A stretch of 64,000 nucleotides of DNA from Nemertoderma westbladi (taxonomy: Eukaryota > Xenacoelomorpha > Nemertodermatida > Nemertodermatidae). A program made the translations under genes and the position numbers. The notes under the pieces are model-generated. The model had not been told where the DNA came from and ran no database searches. It saw nothing but the letters and a program-made list of their open reading frames with translations. Position 1 is the first letter of the stretch. Each line of letters opens with the position of its first letter. This document shows, piece by piece, positions 22,224 through 36,700 of the stretch. The DNA is taken from the NCBI GenBank assembly GCA_032718475.1, contig JAUCBJ010000970.1:1-64000 (forward strand). Direction: 5' to 3'.

Positions 22224-23483
22224 TGTCGGAGAGTAAAATACCACGCATTATAGAATACAGGATAAGTTTGATCCAAGCAATGCAACGAAACCTGTAAGTT
22301 AGAAAATGCATGGTCCCAATATTTGCAAAATAATTACAAAGTCCTACATTTATTTTGCATGAGATACTAACAACCCGTCACTAACCACAACAAACGTACT
22401 GTATAGTACAGTAGCCTGTCGTATTCGCCCAAATACGGCAGTATAACTCTGGGTTCAGAGAACGTGTACATATTGACAGGCGGCAATCCCCTGATACAGT
22501 ACCAAGCATGTGTTTGATATAAATATTAGATTTCTACTTCCATACAATTCTCATTGATTCCGCAGGTCAATGTTATAATTAAAACAGTCAATTTGATATA
22601 TTCTTCCGATTCCATAGGCGGCTTACACACCAACTCCCACCCTACAGCCCTATTTATCCCAATCCATCAATTTTTGTCACAGGTGTGGTCTGAGGATACT
22701 ACATTATACAAAATGAGTTTTCCATCCTGATAACTCTGTTTAATTTGACAATGTTTATAATAATAACTTCACCTCGATCCATATACCATAAGCATCAAAC
22801 AGTCTTGCAATGTAATAAATCTGCCCAATAACTCATTGAACCGGAAGGACGCCCCGGGCTGACAACATAAATCAAAGCTAAAGTAAACATTATCTCTCCT
22901 TCATAGACTTATGTCTTCAATATACTACCCAGAGACAGTCAGTCCCAGGCTATACAAAATTAGTTACCTCGGAGCCAGCAGCTGCTACAGAGTATTACAT
23001 AACACAAATCCATTTACTATAACATTGCCTTTCTTTCCATTTCTTTGTCACATTTTCTCAGTTACCCCCCCCCCCCCCCCCCCCCACACCCCACCCCACC
23101 CCTAAGCAGTCTCATCAAACCACCTGAATTATTGCAGGAGTTAAAAGTATCACATTGTCCTAATCCAAATCAACTTGAGATACAAAGAGCAACGTTTATT
23201 TATTTATTTTTCAGATACATCGCCAACACTTTCTTCTTTATGCTCATATTAAGTATACCGTAAAAACTCTTAACCCAGTGGCTCCCTACTGTAAGAAATG
23301 TACATACGCCAAATGTCAATATGTGCGCCGCCTCGTCGGATTCCGAGTGGCCCACACCCGCCCAGGTGTGCCCACTGCGGATCTTCCGTAGTAAACCAAT
23401 TTGGTCAGGTCAAATCCAAACATTCACTGGAGATCACCAAATGGGGCGCTATGTGAAGTACCGTGCAGACACGATGATGATGA
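22224..23483. other. Interruption within the 40-bp array, no gene recognised
   Basis: About 1.26 kb of unique sequence between the inverted-pair element and the resumed array. It ends GCAGACACGATGATGATGATGG; a short GAT tail is typical of some RTE-type LINE 3' ends, so this may be the relic of a retroelement insertion. A 21-base poly(C) lies at 23065-23085. Confidence 0.4.
23065..23085. repeat. Poly(C) run, 21 bases
   Basis: Followed by ACACCCCACCCCACCCC. It creates Pro-rich short open frames that I do not regard as genes. Confidence 0.95.
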
Positions 23484-26400
23484 TGGCTCGAGTCAGCTGG
23501 TTTCCAATCTATTATTATTATAATGGCTCGAGTCAGCTGGTTTCCAATCTATTAATATTATAATGGCTCGAGTCAGCTGGTTTCCAATCTATTAATATTA
23601 TAATGGCTCGAGTCAGCTGGTTTCCAATCTATTAATATTCTAATGGCTCGAGTCAGCTGGTTTCCAATCTATTAATATTCTAATGGCTCGAGTCAGCTGG
23701 TTTCCAATCTATTAATATTCTAATGGCTCGAGTCAGCTGGTTTCCAATCTATTATTATTATAATGGCTCGAGTCAGCTGGTTTTCCATCTATTAATATTC
23801 TAATGGCTCGAGTCAGCTGGTTTCCAATCTATTAATATTCTAATGGCTCGAGTCAGCTGGTTTCCAATCTATTATTATTATAATGGCTCGAGTCAGCTGG
23901 TTTCCAATCTATTAATATTATAATGGCTCGAGTCAGCTGGTTTCCAATCTATTAATATTCTAATGGCTCGAGTCAGCTGGTTTCCAATCTATTAATATTC
24001 TAATGGCTCGAGTCAGCTGGTTTCCAATCTATTAATATTATAATGGCTCGAGTCAGCTGGTTTCCAATCTATTAATATTCTAATGACTCGAGTCAGCTGG
24101 TTTCCAATCTATTAATATTATAATGGCTCGAGTCAGCTGGTTTCCAATCTATTAATATTCGAATGACCCGAGTCAGCTGGTTTCCAATCTATTAATATTA
24201 TAATGGCTCGAGTCAGCTGGTTTCCAATCTATTAATATTCGAATGGCCCGAGTCAGCTGGTTTCCAATCTATTAATATTCTAATGGCTCCAGCCAGCTGG
24301 TTTCCAATCTATTAATATTATAATGTCTCGAGTCAGCTGGTTTCCAATCTATTATTATTATAATGGCTCGAGTCAGCTGGTTTCCAATCTATTAATATTA
24401 TAATGGCTCGAGTCAGCTGGTTTCCAATCTATTAATATTGTAATGGCTCGAGTCAGCTGGTTTCCAATCTATTAATATTCTAATTTCTCGAGTCAGCTGG
24501 TTTCCAATCTATTATTATTATAATGGCTCGAGTCAGCTGGTTTCCTATCTATTAATATTCTAATGGCTCGAGTCAGCTGGTTTCCAATCTATTATTATTA
24601 TAATGGCTCGAGTCAGCTGGTTTCCTATCTATTAATATTCTAATGGCTCGAGTCAGCTGGTTTCCAATCTATTAATATTCTAATGGCTCGAGTCAGCTGG
24701 TTTCCAATCTATTAATATTCTAATGGCTCGAGTCAGCTGGTTTCCAATCTATTATTATTATAATGGCTCGAGTCAGCTGGTTTTCCATCTATTAATATTC
24801 TAATGGCTCGAGTCAGCTGGTTTCCAATCTATTAATATTCTAATGGCTCGAGTCAGCTGGTTTCCAATCTATTATTATTATAATGGCTCGAGTCAGCTGG
24901 TTTCCAATCTATTAATATTATAATGGCTCGAGTCAGCTGGTTTCCAATCTATTAATATTCTAATGGCTCGAGTCAGCTGGTTTCCAATCTATTATTATTA
25001 TAATGGCTCGAGTCGGCTGGTTTTCTATATATTAATATTCTTATGGCTCGAGTCAGCTGGTTTCCAATCTATTAATATTATAATGGCTCGAGTCAGCTGG
25101 TTTCCAATCTATTAATATTATAATGGCTCGAGTCAGCTGGTTTCCAATCTATTAATATTATAATGGCTCGAGTCAGCTGGTTTCCAATCTATTAATATTC
25201 TAATGGCTCGAGTCAGCTGGTTTCCAATCTATTAATATTGTAATGGCTCGAGTCAGCTGGTTTCCAATCTATTAATATTCCAATGGTTCGAGTCAGCTGG
25301 TTTCCAATCTATTAATATTCTAATGGCTCGAGTCAGCTGGTTTCCAATCTATTAATATTGTAATGGCTCGAGTCAGCTGGTTTCCAATCTATTAATATTC
25401 CAATGGCTCGAGTCGGCTGGTTTTCTATATATTAATATTCTTATGGCTCGAGTCAGCTGGTTTCCAATCTATTATTATTATAATGGCTCGAGTCGGCTGG
25501 TTTCCTATCTATTAATATTCTAATGGCTCGAGCCAGCTGGTTTCCAATCTATTATTATTATAATGGCTCGAGTCGGCTGGTTTTCTATATATTAATATTC
25601 TTATGGCTCGAGTCAGCTGGTTTCCAATCTATTAATATTATAATGGCTCGAGTCAGCTGGTTTCCAATCTATTAATATTATAATGGCTCGAGTCAGCTGG
25701 TTTCCAATCTATTAATATTATAATGGCTCGAGTCAGCTGGTTTCCAATCTATTAATATTCTAATGGCTCGAGTCAGCTGGTTTCCAATCTATTAATATTC
25801 TAATGGCTCGAGTCAGCTGGTTTCCAATCTATTATTATTATAATGGCTCGAGTCGGCTGGTTTTCTATATATTAATATTCTTATGGCTCGAGTCAGCTGG
25901 TTTCCAATCTATTAATATTATAATGGCTCGAGTCAGCTGGTTTCCAATCTATTAATATTATAATGGCTCGAGTCAGCTGGTTTCCAATCTATTAATATTA
26001 TAATGGCTCGAGTCAGCTGGTTTCCAATCTATTAATATTATAATGGCTCGAGTCAGCTGGTTTCCAATCTATTAATATTCTAATGGCTCGAGTCAGCTGG
26101 TTTCCAATCTATTAATATTGTAATGGCTCGAGTCAGCTGGTTTCCAATCTATTAATATTCCAATGGCTCGAGTCGGCTGGTTTTCTATATATTAATATTC
26201 TTATGGCTCGAGTCAGCTGGTTTCCAATCTATTATTATTATAATGGCTCGAGTCGGCTGGTTTCCTATCTATTAATATTCTAATGGCTCGAGCCAGCTGG
26301 TTTCCAATCTATTATTATTATAATGGCTCGAGTCGGCTGGTTTTCTATATATTAATATTCTTATGGCTCGAGTCAGCTGGTTTCCAATCTATTAATATTA

Positions 26401-29400
26401 TAATGGCTCGAGTCAGCTGGTTTCCAATCTATTAATATTATAATGGCTCGAGTCAGCTGGTTTCCAATCTATTAATATTATAATGGCTCGAGTCAGCTGG
26501 TTTCCAATCTATTAATATTCTAATGGCTCGAGTCAGCTGGTTTCCAATCTATTAATATTGTAATGGCTCGAGTCAGCTGGTTTCCAATCTATTAATATTC
26601 CAATGGTTCGAGTCAGCTGGTTTCCAATCTATTAATATTATAATGGCTCGAGTCAGCTGGTTTCCAATCTATTAATATTCTAATGGCTCGAGTCAGCTGG
26701 TTTCTAATCTATTAATATTCTAATGGCTCGAGTCAGCTGGTTTCCAATCTATTATTATTATAATGGCTCGAGCCAGCTGGTTTCCAATCTATTATTATTA
26801 TAATGGCTCGAGTCGGCTGGTTTCCTATCTATTAATATTCTAATGGCTCGAGTCAGCTGGTTTCCAATCTATTAATATTCTAATGGCTCGAGTCAGCTGG
26901 TTTCCAATCTAATAATATTGTAATGGCTCGAGCCAGCTGGTTTCCAATCTATTATTATTATAATGGCTCGAGTCGGCTGGTTTCCTATCTATTAATATTC
27001 TAATGGCTCGAGTCAGCTGGTTTCCAATCTATTATTATTATAATGGCTCGAGTCAGCTGGTTTCCAATCTATTAATATTCTAATGGCTCGAGTTAGCTGG
27101 TTTCCAATCTATTAATATTCTAATGGCTCGAGTCGGCTGGTTTCCAATCTATTATTATTATAATGGCTCGAGTCAGCTGGTTTCCTATCTATTAATATTC
27201 TAATGGCTCGAGCCAGCTGGTTTCCAATCTATTATTATTATAATGGCTCGAGTCGGCTGGTTTCCTATCTAGTAATATTCTAATGGCTCGAGTCAGCTGG
27301 TTTCCAATCTATTAATATTCTAATGGCTCGAGTCAGCTGGTTTTCAATCTATTATTATTATAATGGCTAGAGTCAGCTGGTTTCCAATCTATTATTATTA
27401 TAATGGCTCGAGTCGGCTGGTTTCCAATCTATTAATATTCTAATGGCTCGAGCCAGCTGGTTTCCATTCTATTATTATTATAATGGCTCGAGTCGGCTGG
27501 TTTCCTATCTATTAATATTATAATGGGTCGAGTCAGCTGGTTTCCAATCTATTAATATTCTAATGGCTCGAGTCAGCTGGTTTCCAATCTAATAATATTG
27601 TAATGGCTCGAGTCAGCTGGTTTCCAATCTATTATTATTATAACGGCTCGAGTCGGCTGGTTTCCTATCTATTAATATTCTAATGGCTCGAGTCAGCTGG
27701 TTTCCTATCTATTATTGTTATAATGGCTCGAGTCGGCTGGTTTCCAATCTATTAATATTCTAATGGTTCGAGTCAGCTGGTTTCCAATCTATTATTATTA
27801 TAATGGCTCGAGTCAGCTGGTTTCCAATCTATTATTATTATAATGGCTCGAGTCGGCTGGTTTCCAATCTATTAAAATTCTAATGGCTCGAGCCAGCTGG
27901 TTTCCAATCTATTATTATTATAATGGCTCGAGTCGGCTGGTTTCCTATCTATTAATATTCTAATGGCTCGAGTCAGCTGGTTTCCAATCTATTATTATTA
28001 TAATGGCTCGAGTCGGCTGATTTCCTATCTATTAATATTCTAATGGCTCGAGCCAGCTGGTTTCCAATCTATTATTATTATAATGGCTCGAGTCGGCTGG
28101 TTTCCTATCTATTAATATTCTAATGGGTCGAGTCAGCTGGTTTCCAATCTATTAATATTCTAATGGCTCGAGCTTGCTGGTTTCCAATCTATTAATATTG
28201 TAATGGCTCGAGTCAGCTGGTTTCCAATCTATTATTATTATAATGGCTCGAGTCGGCTGGTTTCCTATCTATTAATATTCTAATGGCTCGAGTCAGCTGG
28301 TTTCCAATCTATTATTATTATAATGGCTCGAGTCAGCTGGTTTCCAATCTATTAATAGTGTAATGGCTCGAGTCAGCTGGTTTCCAATCTATTAATATTC
28401 TAATGGCTCGAGTCAGCTGGTTTCCAATCTATTAATATTCTAATGGCTCGAGTCAGCTGGTTTCAAATCTATTACTTGGTTCGATTCAGCTGGTTTCCTA
28501 TCTATTAATATTATAATGGCTCGAGTCAGCTGGTTTCCAATCTATTAATATTATAATGGCTCGAGTCAGCTGGTTTCCAATCTATTATTATTATAATGGC
28601 TCGAGTCAGCTGGTTTCCAATCTATTAATATTCTAATGGCTCCAGCCAGCTGGTTTCCAATCTATTAATATTATAATGTCTCGAGTCAGCTGGTTTCCAA
28701 TCTATTATTATTATAATGGCTCGAGTCAGCTGGTTTCCAATCTATTAATATTATAATGGCTCGAGTCAGCTGGTTTCCAATCTATTAATATTATAATGGC
28801 TCGAGTCAGCTGGTTTCCAATCTATTAATATTCTAATGGCTCGAGTCAGCTGGTTTCCAATCTATTAATATTCTAATGGCTCGAGTCAGCTGGTTTCCAA
28901 TCTATTAATATTCTAATGGCTCGAGTCAGCTGGTTTCCAATCTATTATTATTATAATGGCTCGAGTCAGCTGGTTTTCCATCTATTAATATTCTAATGGC
29001 TCGAGTCAGCTGGTTTCCAATCTATTAATATTCTAATGGCTCGAGTCAGCTGGTTTCCAATCTATTATTATTATAATGGCTCGAGTCAGCTGGTTTCCAA
29101 TCTATTAATATTATAATGGCTCGAGTCAGCTGGTTTCCAATCTATTAATATTCTAATGGCTCGAGTCAGCTGGTTTCCAATCTATTAATATTCTAATGGC
29201 TCGAGTCAGCTGGTTTCCAATCTATTAATATTATAATGGCTCGAGTCAGCTGGTTTCCAATCTATTAATATTCTAATGGCTCGAGTCAGCTGGTTTCCAA
29301 TCTATTAATATTATAATGGCTCGAGTCAGCTGGTTTCCAATCTATTAATATTCGAATGGCCCGAGTCAGCTGGTTTCCAATCTATTAATATTATAATGGC

Positions 29401-32400
29401 TCGAGTCAGCTGGTTTCCAATCTATTAATATTCGAATGGCCCGAGTCAGCTGGTTTCCAATCTATTAATATTCTAATGGCTCCAGCCAGCTGGTTTCCAA
29501 TCTATTAATATTATAATGTCTCGAGTCAGCTGGTTTCCAATCTATTATTATTATAATGGCTCGAGTCAGCTGGTTTCCAATCTATTAATATTATAATGGC
29601 TCGAGTCAGCTGGTTTCCAATCTATTAATATTGTAATGGCTCGAGTCAGCTGGTTTCCAATCTATTAATATTCTAATTTCTCGAGTCAGCTGGTTTCCAA
29701 TCTATTATTATTATAATGGCTCGAGTCGGCTGGTTTTCTATATATTAATATTCTTATGGCTCGAGTCAGCTGGTTTCCAATCTATTAATATTCCAATGGC
29801 TCGAGTCGGCTGGTTTTCTATATATTAATATTCTTATGGCTCGAGTCAGCTGGTTTCCAATCTATTATTATTATAATGGCTCGAGTCGGCTGGTTTCCTA
29901 TCTATTAATATTCTAATGGCTCGAGCCAGCTGGTTTCCAATCTATTATTATTATAATGGCTCGAGTCGGCTGGTTTTCTATATATTAATATTCTTATGGC
30001 TCGAGTCAGCTGGTTTCCAATCTATTAATATTATAATGGCTCGAGTCAGCTGGTTTCCAATCTATTAATATTATAATGGCTCGAGTCAGCTGGTTTCCAA
30101 TCTATTAATATTATAATGGCTCGAGTCAGCTGGTTTCCAATCTATTAATATTCTAATGGCTCGAGTCAGCTGGTTTCCAATCTATTAATATTCTAATGGC
30201 TCGAGTCAGCTGGTTTCCAATCTATTATTATTATAATGGCTCGAGTCGGCTGGTTTTCTATATATTAATATTCTTATGGCTCGAGTCAGCTGGTTTCCAA
30301 TCTATTAATATTATAATGGCTCGAGTCAGCTGGTTTCCAATCTATTAATATTATAATGGCTCGAGTCAGCTGGTTTCCAATCTATTAATATTATAATGGC
30401 TCGAGTCAGCTGGTTTCCAATCTATTAATATTATAATGGCTCGAGTCAGCTGGTTTCCAATCTATTAATATTCTAATGGCTCGAGTCAGCTGGTTTCCAA
30501 TCTATTAATATTGTAATGGCTCGAGTCAGCTGGTTTCCAATCTATTAATATTCCAATGGCTCGAGTCGGCTGGTTTTCTATATATTAATATTCTTATGGC
30601 TCGAGTCAGCTGGTTTCCAATCTATTATTATTATAATGGCTCGAGTCGGCTGGTTTCCTATCTATTAATATTCTAATGGCTCGAGCCAGCTGGTTTCCAA
30701 TCTATTATTATTATAATGGCTCGAGTCGGCTGGTTTTCTATATATTAATATTCTTATGGCTCGAGTCAGCTGGTTTCCAATCTATTAATATTATAATGGC
30801 TCGAGTCAGCTGGTTTCCAATCTATTAATATTATAATGGCTCGAGTCAGCTGGTTTCCAATCTATTAATATTATAATGGCTCGAGTCAGCTGGTTTCCAA
30901 TCTATTAATATTCTAATGGCTCGAGTCAGCTGGTTTCCAATCTATTAATATTGTAATGGCTCGAGTCAGCTGGTTTCCAATCTATTAATATTCCAATGGT
31001 TCGAGTCAGCTGGTTTCCAATCTATTAATATTATAATGGCTCGAGTCAGCTGGTTTCCAATCTATTAATATTCTAATGGCTCGAGTCAGCTGGTTTCCAA
31101 TCTATTAATATTCTAATGGCTCGAGTCAGCTGGTTTCCAATCCATTAATATTCTAATGGCTCGAGTCAGCTGGTTTCCAATCTATTAATATTCTAATGGC
31201 TCGAGTCAGCTGGTTTCCAATCCATTAATATTATAATGGCTCGAGTCAGCTGGTTTCCAATCTATTAATATTCTAATGGCTCGAGTCAGCTGGTTTCCAA
31301 TCTATTAATATTCTAATGGCTCGAGTCAGCTGGTTTCCAATCTATTAATATTCTAATGGCTCGAGTCAGCTGGTTTCTAATCTATTAATATTCTAATGGC
31401 TCGAGTCAGCTGGTTTCCAATCTATTATTATTATAATGGCTCGAGCCAGCTGGTTTCCAATCTATTATTATTATAATGGCTCGAGTCGGCTGGTTTCCTA
31501 TCTATTAATATTCTAATGGCTCGAGTCAGCTGGTTTCCAATCTATTAATATTCTAATGGCTCGAGTCAGCTGGTTTTCAATCTAATAATATTGTAATGGC
31601 TCGAGCCAGCTGGTTTCCAATCTATTATTATTATAATGGCTCGAGTCGGCTGGTTTCCAATCTATTAATATTCGAATGGCCCGAGTCAGCTGGTTTCCAA
31701 TCTATTAATATTCTAATGGCTCCAGCCAGCTGGTTTCCAATCTATTAATATTATAATGTCTCGAGTCAGCTGGTTTCCAATCTATTATTATTATAATGGC
31801 TCGAGTCAGCTGGTTTCCAATCTATTAATATTATAATGGCTCGAGTCAGCTGGTTTCCAATCTATTAATATTGTAATGGCTCGAGTCAGCTGGTTTCCAA
31901 TCTATTAATATTCTAATTTCTCGAGTCAGCTGGTTTCCAATCTATTATTATTATAATGGCTCGAGTCGGCTGGTTTTCTATATATTAATATTCTTATGGC
32001 TCGAGTCAGCTGGTTTCCAATCTATTAATATTCCAATGGCTCGAGTCGGCTGGTTTTCTATATATTAATATTCTTATGGCTCGAGTCAGCTGGTTTCCAA
32101 TCTATTATTATTATAATGGCTCGAGTCAGCTGGTTTTCCATCTATTAATATTCTAATGGCTCGAGTCAGCTGGTTTCCAATCTATTAATATTCTAATGGC
32201 TCGAGTCAGCTGGTTTCCAATCTATTATTATTATAATGGCTCGAGTCAGCTGGTTTCCAATCTATTAATATTATAATGGCTCGAGTCAGCTGGTTTCCAA
32301 TCTATTAATATTCTAATGGCTCGAGTCAGCTGGTTTCCAATCTATTAATATTCTAATGGCTCGAGTCAGCTGGTTTCCAATCTATTAATATTATAATGGC

Positions 32401-34717
32401 TCGAGTCAGCTGGTTTCCAATCTATTAATATTCTAATGGCTCGAGTCAGCTGGTTTCCAATCTATTAATATTATAATGGCTCGAGTCAGCTGGTTTCCAA
32501 TCTATTAATATTCGAATGGCCCGAGTCAGCTGGTTTCCAATCTATTAATATTATAATGGCTCGAGTCAGCTGGTTTCCAATCTATTAATATTCGAATGGC
32601 CCGAGTCAGCTGGTTTCCAATCTATTAATATTCTAATGGCTCCAGCCAGCTGGTTTCCAATCTATTAATATTATAATGTCTCGAGTCAGCTGGTTTCCAA
32701 TCTATTATTATTATAATGGCTCGAGTCAGCTGGTTTCCAATCTATTAATATTATAATGGCTCGAGTCAGCTGGTTTCCAATCTATTAATATTGTAATGGC
32801 TCGAGTCAGCTGGTTTCCAATCTATTAATATTCTAATTTCTCGAGTCAGCTGGTTTCCAATCTATTATTATTATAATGGCTCGAGTCAGCTGGTTTCCTA
32901 TCTATTAATATTCTAATGGCTCGAGTCAGCTGGTTTCCAATCTATTATTATTATAATGGCTCGAGTCAGCTGGTTTCCTATCTATTAATATTCTAATGGC
33001 TCGAGTCAGCTGGTTTCCAATCTATTAATATTCTAATGGCTCGATTCAGCTGGTTTCCAATCTATTAATATTCTAATGGCTCGAGTCAGCTGGTTTCCAA
33101 TCTATTATTATTATAATGGCTCGAGTCAGCTGGTTTTCCATCTATTAATATTCTAATGGCTCGAGTCAGCTGGTTTCCAATCTATTAATATTCTAATGGC
33201 TCGAGTCAGCTGGTTTCCAATCTATTATTATTATAATGGCTCGAGTCAGCTGGTTTCCAATCTATTAATATTATAATGGCTCGAGTCAGCTGGTTTCCAA
33301 TCTATTAATATTCTAATGGCTCGAGTCAGCTGGTTTCCAATCTATTAATATTCTAATGGCTCGAGTCAGCTGGTTTCCAATCTATTAATATTATAATGGC
33401 TCGAGTCAGCTGGTTTCCAATCTATTAATATTCTAATGGCTCGAGTCAGCTGGTTTCCAATCTATTAATATTATAATGGCTCGAGTCAGCTGGTTTCCAA
33501 TCTATTAATATTCTAATGGCTCGAGTCAGCTGGTTTCCAATCTATTAATATTCTAATGGCTCGAGTCAGCTGGTTTCCAATCTATTAATATTATAATGGC
33601 TCGAGTCAGCTGGTTTCCAATCTATTAATATTCTAATGGCTCGAGTCAGCTGGTTTCCAATCTATTAATATTATAATGGCTCGAGTCAGCTGGTTTCCAA
33701 TCTATTAATATTCTAATGGCTCGAGTCAGCTGGTTTCCAATCTATTAATATTATAATGGCTCGAGTCAGCTGGTTTCCAATCTATTAATATTCGAATGGC
33801 CCGAGTCAGCTGGTTTCCAATCTATTAATATTCTAATGGCTCAACTTAGCTGATTTACAATCTATTAATATTCGAATGGCCCGAGTCAGCTGGTTTCCAA
33901 TCTATTAATATTCTAATGGCTCCACTAGCTGGTTTCCAATCTATTAATATTCTAATGGCTCGAGTCAGCTGGTTTCCAATCTATTATTATTATAATGGCT
34001 CGAGTCAGCTGGTTTTCCATCTATTAATATTCTAATGGCCCGAGTCAGCTGGTTTCCAATCTATTAATATTATAATGGCTCGAGTCAGCTGGTTTCCAAT
34101 CTATTAATATTCTAATGGCTCAACTTAGCTGATTTACAATCTATTAATATTCTAATGGCTCGAGTCAGCTGGTTTCCAATCTATTAATATTCTAATGGCT
34201 CGAGTCAGCTGGTTTCCAATCTATTAATATTATAATGGCTCGAGTTAGCTGGTTTCCAATCTATTAATATTCTAATGGCTCGAGTTAGCTGGTTTCCAAT
34301 CTATTATTATTATAATGGCTCGAGTTAGCTGGTTTCCAATCTATTAATATTCTAATGGCTCGAGTCAGCTGGTTTCCAATCTATTATTATTATAATGGCT
34401 CGAGTTAGCTGGTTTCCAATCTATTAATATTCTAATGGCTCGAGTCAGCTGGTTTCCAATCTATTATTATTATAATGGCTCGAGTCAGCTGGTTTCCAAT
34501 CTATTATTATTATAATGGTTCGAGTCAGCTGGTTTCCAATCTATTATTATTATAATGGCTCGAGTCAGCTGGTTTCCAATCTATTAATATTCTAATGGCT
34601 CGAGTCAGCTGGTTTCCAATCTATTATTATTATAATGGCTCGAGTCGGCTGGTTTCCAATCTATTAATATTCTAATGGCTCGAGTCAGCTGGTTTCCAAT
34701 CTATTATTATAATATCT
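23484..34717. repeat. 40-bp tandem repeat, array 2 (about 280 copies)
   Basis: Same unit as array 1, with its own variant set: TTTTCTATATATTAATATTC, CGAATGGCCCGAG, CTCCAGCCAGCTGG, TCTAATTTCTCGAG. The variants reveal higher-order duplication: the block at about 25.42-26.65 kb recurs exactly 4393 bp later (110 units, one of them the 33-bp form). The CGAATGGCCC to CTAATTTCTC block occurs near 24.2, 29.4, 31.7 and 32.6 kb. The right edge decays at 34690-34760 into units resembling the 41-bp family. Confidence 0.97.
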
Positions 34718-34946
34718 CGAGTCAGTTGGTTTGAAATTCAAACTATTATATAGGCTCGATTCATGTGAACGAAAACGTCTGATTTTTTGTTTGTACGTAG
34801 ATTTAACTAGTCTGAATCCGACCGAAAAAAAATTGCGAAAAAATGGGGTACTGGGGTTATTATTTTGCAGCAACAAAAAAACAAGTAGAGAACAATTTTC
34901 AAAAAAATTAAAGTTACAAATTCGGCTAATCGTTTTTCAATACCAG

Positions 34947-36057
34947 GTTTTCTGGGGTGCGGATTCCATTGGAAAATATTTAAATATGATCTTGTTACTA
35001 TAAATGACTGTTTTAGTCCTCTACGTAGGCAAAAAATGATAAAAACAAGTAACAAGCCCTTTTCAGTTTGAACACAACATTTTTAATTCACTTATACGTT
35101 GCTATAAACAGGGACAGGATACGATACGATAAGAAAATACGATACGAACTAATTTTTCACGATACGATACGATACGAATGCAATTATGAGAAGATACGAT
35201 ACCATACGAAAAATCCAAGATACGATTTGAAATACGAAAAAGTTTTGTATTGTTTTCGTATCGTATTTTATCTAAGAGTTAATAAAATATGTGTATTTTG
35301 TATTACACTTAGAAAATCATATAAATCTCTATATAATAGTTAAAAAAAAATTTTTATTCAATGTTCCAATTCAGTATGCTTGCTTCAGCAATAGTGTGTC
35401 TCCTGGCAATAACATCCATTATCCATTAAAACTTCAATTCCAAAGTCAAACTAATACTAGAATAAAACTATGTTTTATTTCAAAACAAATGTTTTATTTA
35501 TTTTATTCTCTCACTAGAATTCCTTATCATAACATCAATGCCTTGTAGACCCTATTAGAGTTCTCCTACAAGTTTATTTAAACTGTAATTAGATTATATT
35601 TCTTTGGTCTTTCTATCATTGTTATACAGTTAATTACAATGTGATTAACAATCCTCCTCCTGTCTTACACATTTTATTGACATAATAAAACTGTAAGCTG
35701 TTACCTAATTTATACACAAATTTTTGAGAAAATAAATGTAATAAATGATCTCTGGTTTGACTGTTGAAAACATTAATATGTATAAAATAATAAGATACGA
35801 AAATACGAAAAATATTACAAAGTCAATTTTTATGATACGATACGAAATTCGATATGAATAATATATTGCAATACGAAATACGAATGTCCATTTTCGTGTC
35901 GTATCGTAGCCTGCCCTTGGCTATAAATTCACATTTTCAGGTTTTCTGGGGCGCTGATTCTAATGGAATACATTTCTAAGCTGTCAGATCATTGCTACTC
36001 GTATTTTTAGGCGTAATATGGCAAATTTTGGTGCTAGCACTAAATTGCGTACTCATC
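34947..36057. other. Unassigned intron DNA around the hAT-like element
   Basis: AT-rich. GGTTTTCTGGGG followed by GATTC occurs at about 34947 and again at 35939, which links this stretch to the diverged repeats further right. Confidence 0.5.
35109..35919. mobile_element. Non-autonomous hAT-like transposon with TACGAT-rich ends
   Basis: Imperfect terminal inverted repeats begin CAGGGACAGGATACGATACGA on the left; the complement of the right end begins CAAGGGCAGGCTACGATACGA. Identical 8-bp duplications GCTATAAA flank it (35101-35108 and 35920-35927). Both ends are packed with ATACGA/TACGAT repeats, as expected for subterminal transposase binding sites of hAT elements. The interior (811 bp in total) has no transposase. 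Confidence 0.9.
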
Positions 36058-36700
36058 ACCAAAAAGTACAAGTTTGAGATGTCCAGTTCTGTTTTTATTG
36101 ATTCCATCGGATTCAGGACCCTCAAAAACCCGTATAACGCAAGGAACAGGATGATACTATCTATTGATCAATTTGCTTATTTTCAAAAATTTGGTTCTGG
36201 CATAAAAATTTCACCCAACGCCGAAAAATACAAGTTTGAGAACTCTTATGCAATTTTTACATATTCCATTGAATTCAACTAACCCTCACAAACCCGTATA
36301 ACGCAAGTAAAAGGCGACACAATCAATTGATATATTTGATATATTTTGCAGAATTTGCACCCACTTCCGAAAAATACAAGTCTAGTTAGATAATTATTTA
36401 TCCCATTGAATTCAGAACCGCCGTAAACCTCTAAAATGCGAGAAATAAGTTGTAACAATCAATTGAATGGATTTTCAAAATTTCGTGCTAGCACCAAATT
36501 TTGAACATAGCATCGAAAAAGGTATATTTTCAATCGAAACCAGAACCCCAATAAACCCCTATTGCGCAAAAAACAGGTTCAAACAGTCAATTTACAAAAT
36601 TGAAATATTTCAATATTTGGTGCTGGCACCAAAATTTGGCACCCACCGAAAAAAACAAGTTTGAAATTTCTAAATTAATTTATATGAATTCCTTCTAATT
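36058..36700. repeat. Degenerate tandem repeat of about 133-164 bp
   Basis: Units start near 36058, 36222, 36368, 36514 and 36647, each with a CGAAAAATACAAGTTTGA-like opening followed by ATTCCATTGAATTC and AACCCGTATAACGCAA versions. Spacings are 164, 146, 146 and 133. Heavily diverged; short open frames across it are by-products. Confidence 0.7.

Noticed and set aside
22911-23263. Pro-rich frames
   Set aside because: The Pro run is the translation of a poly(C) tract.
18206-34717. CRISPR-like regular array
   Set aside because: Units are contiguous 40-bp repeats with no unique spacers, and the sequence is eukaryotic.
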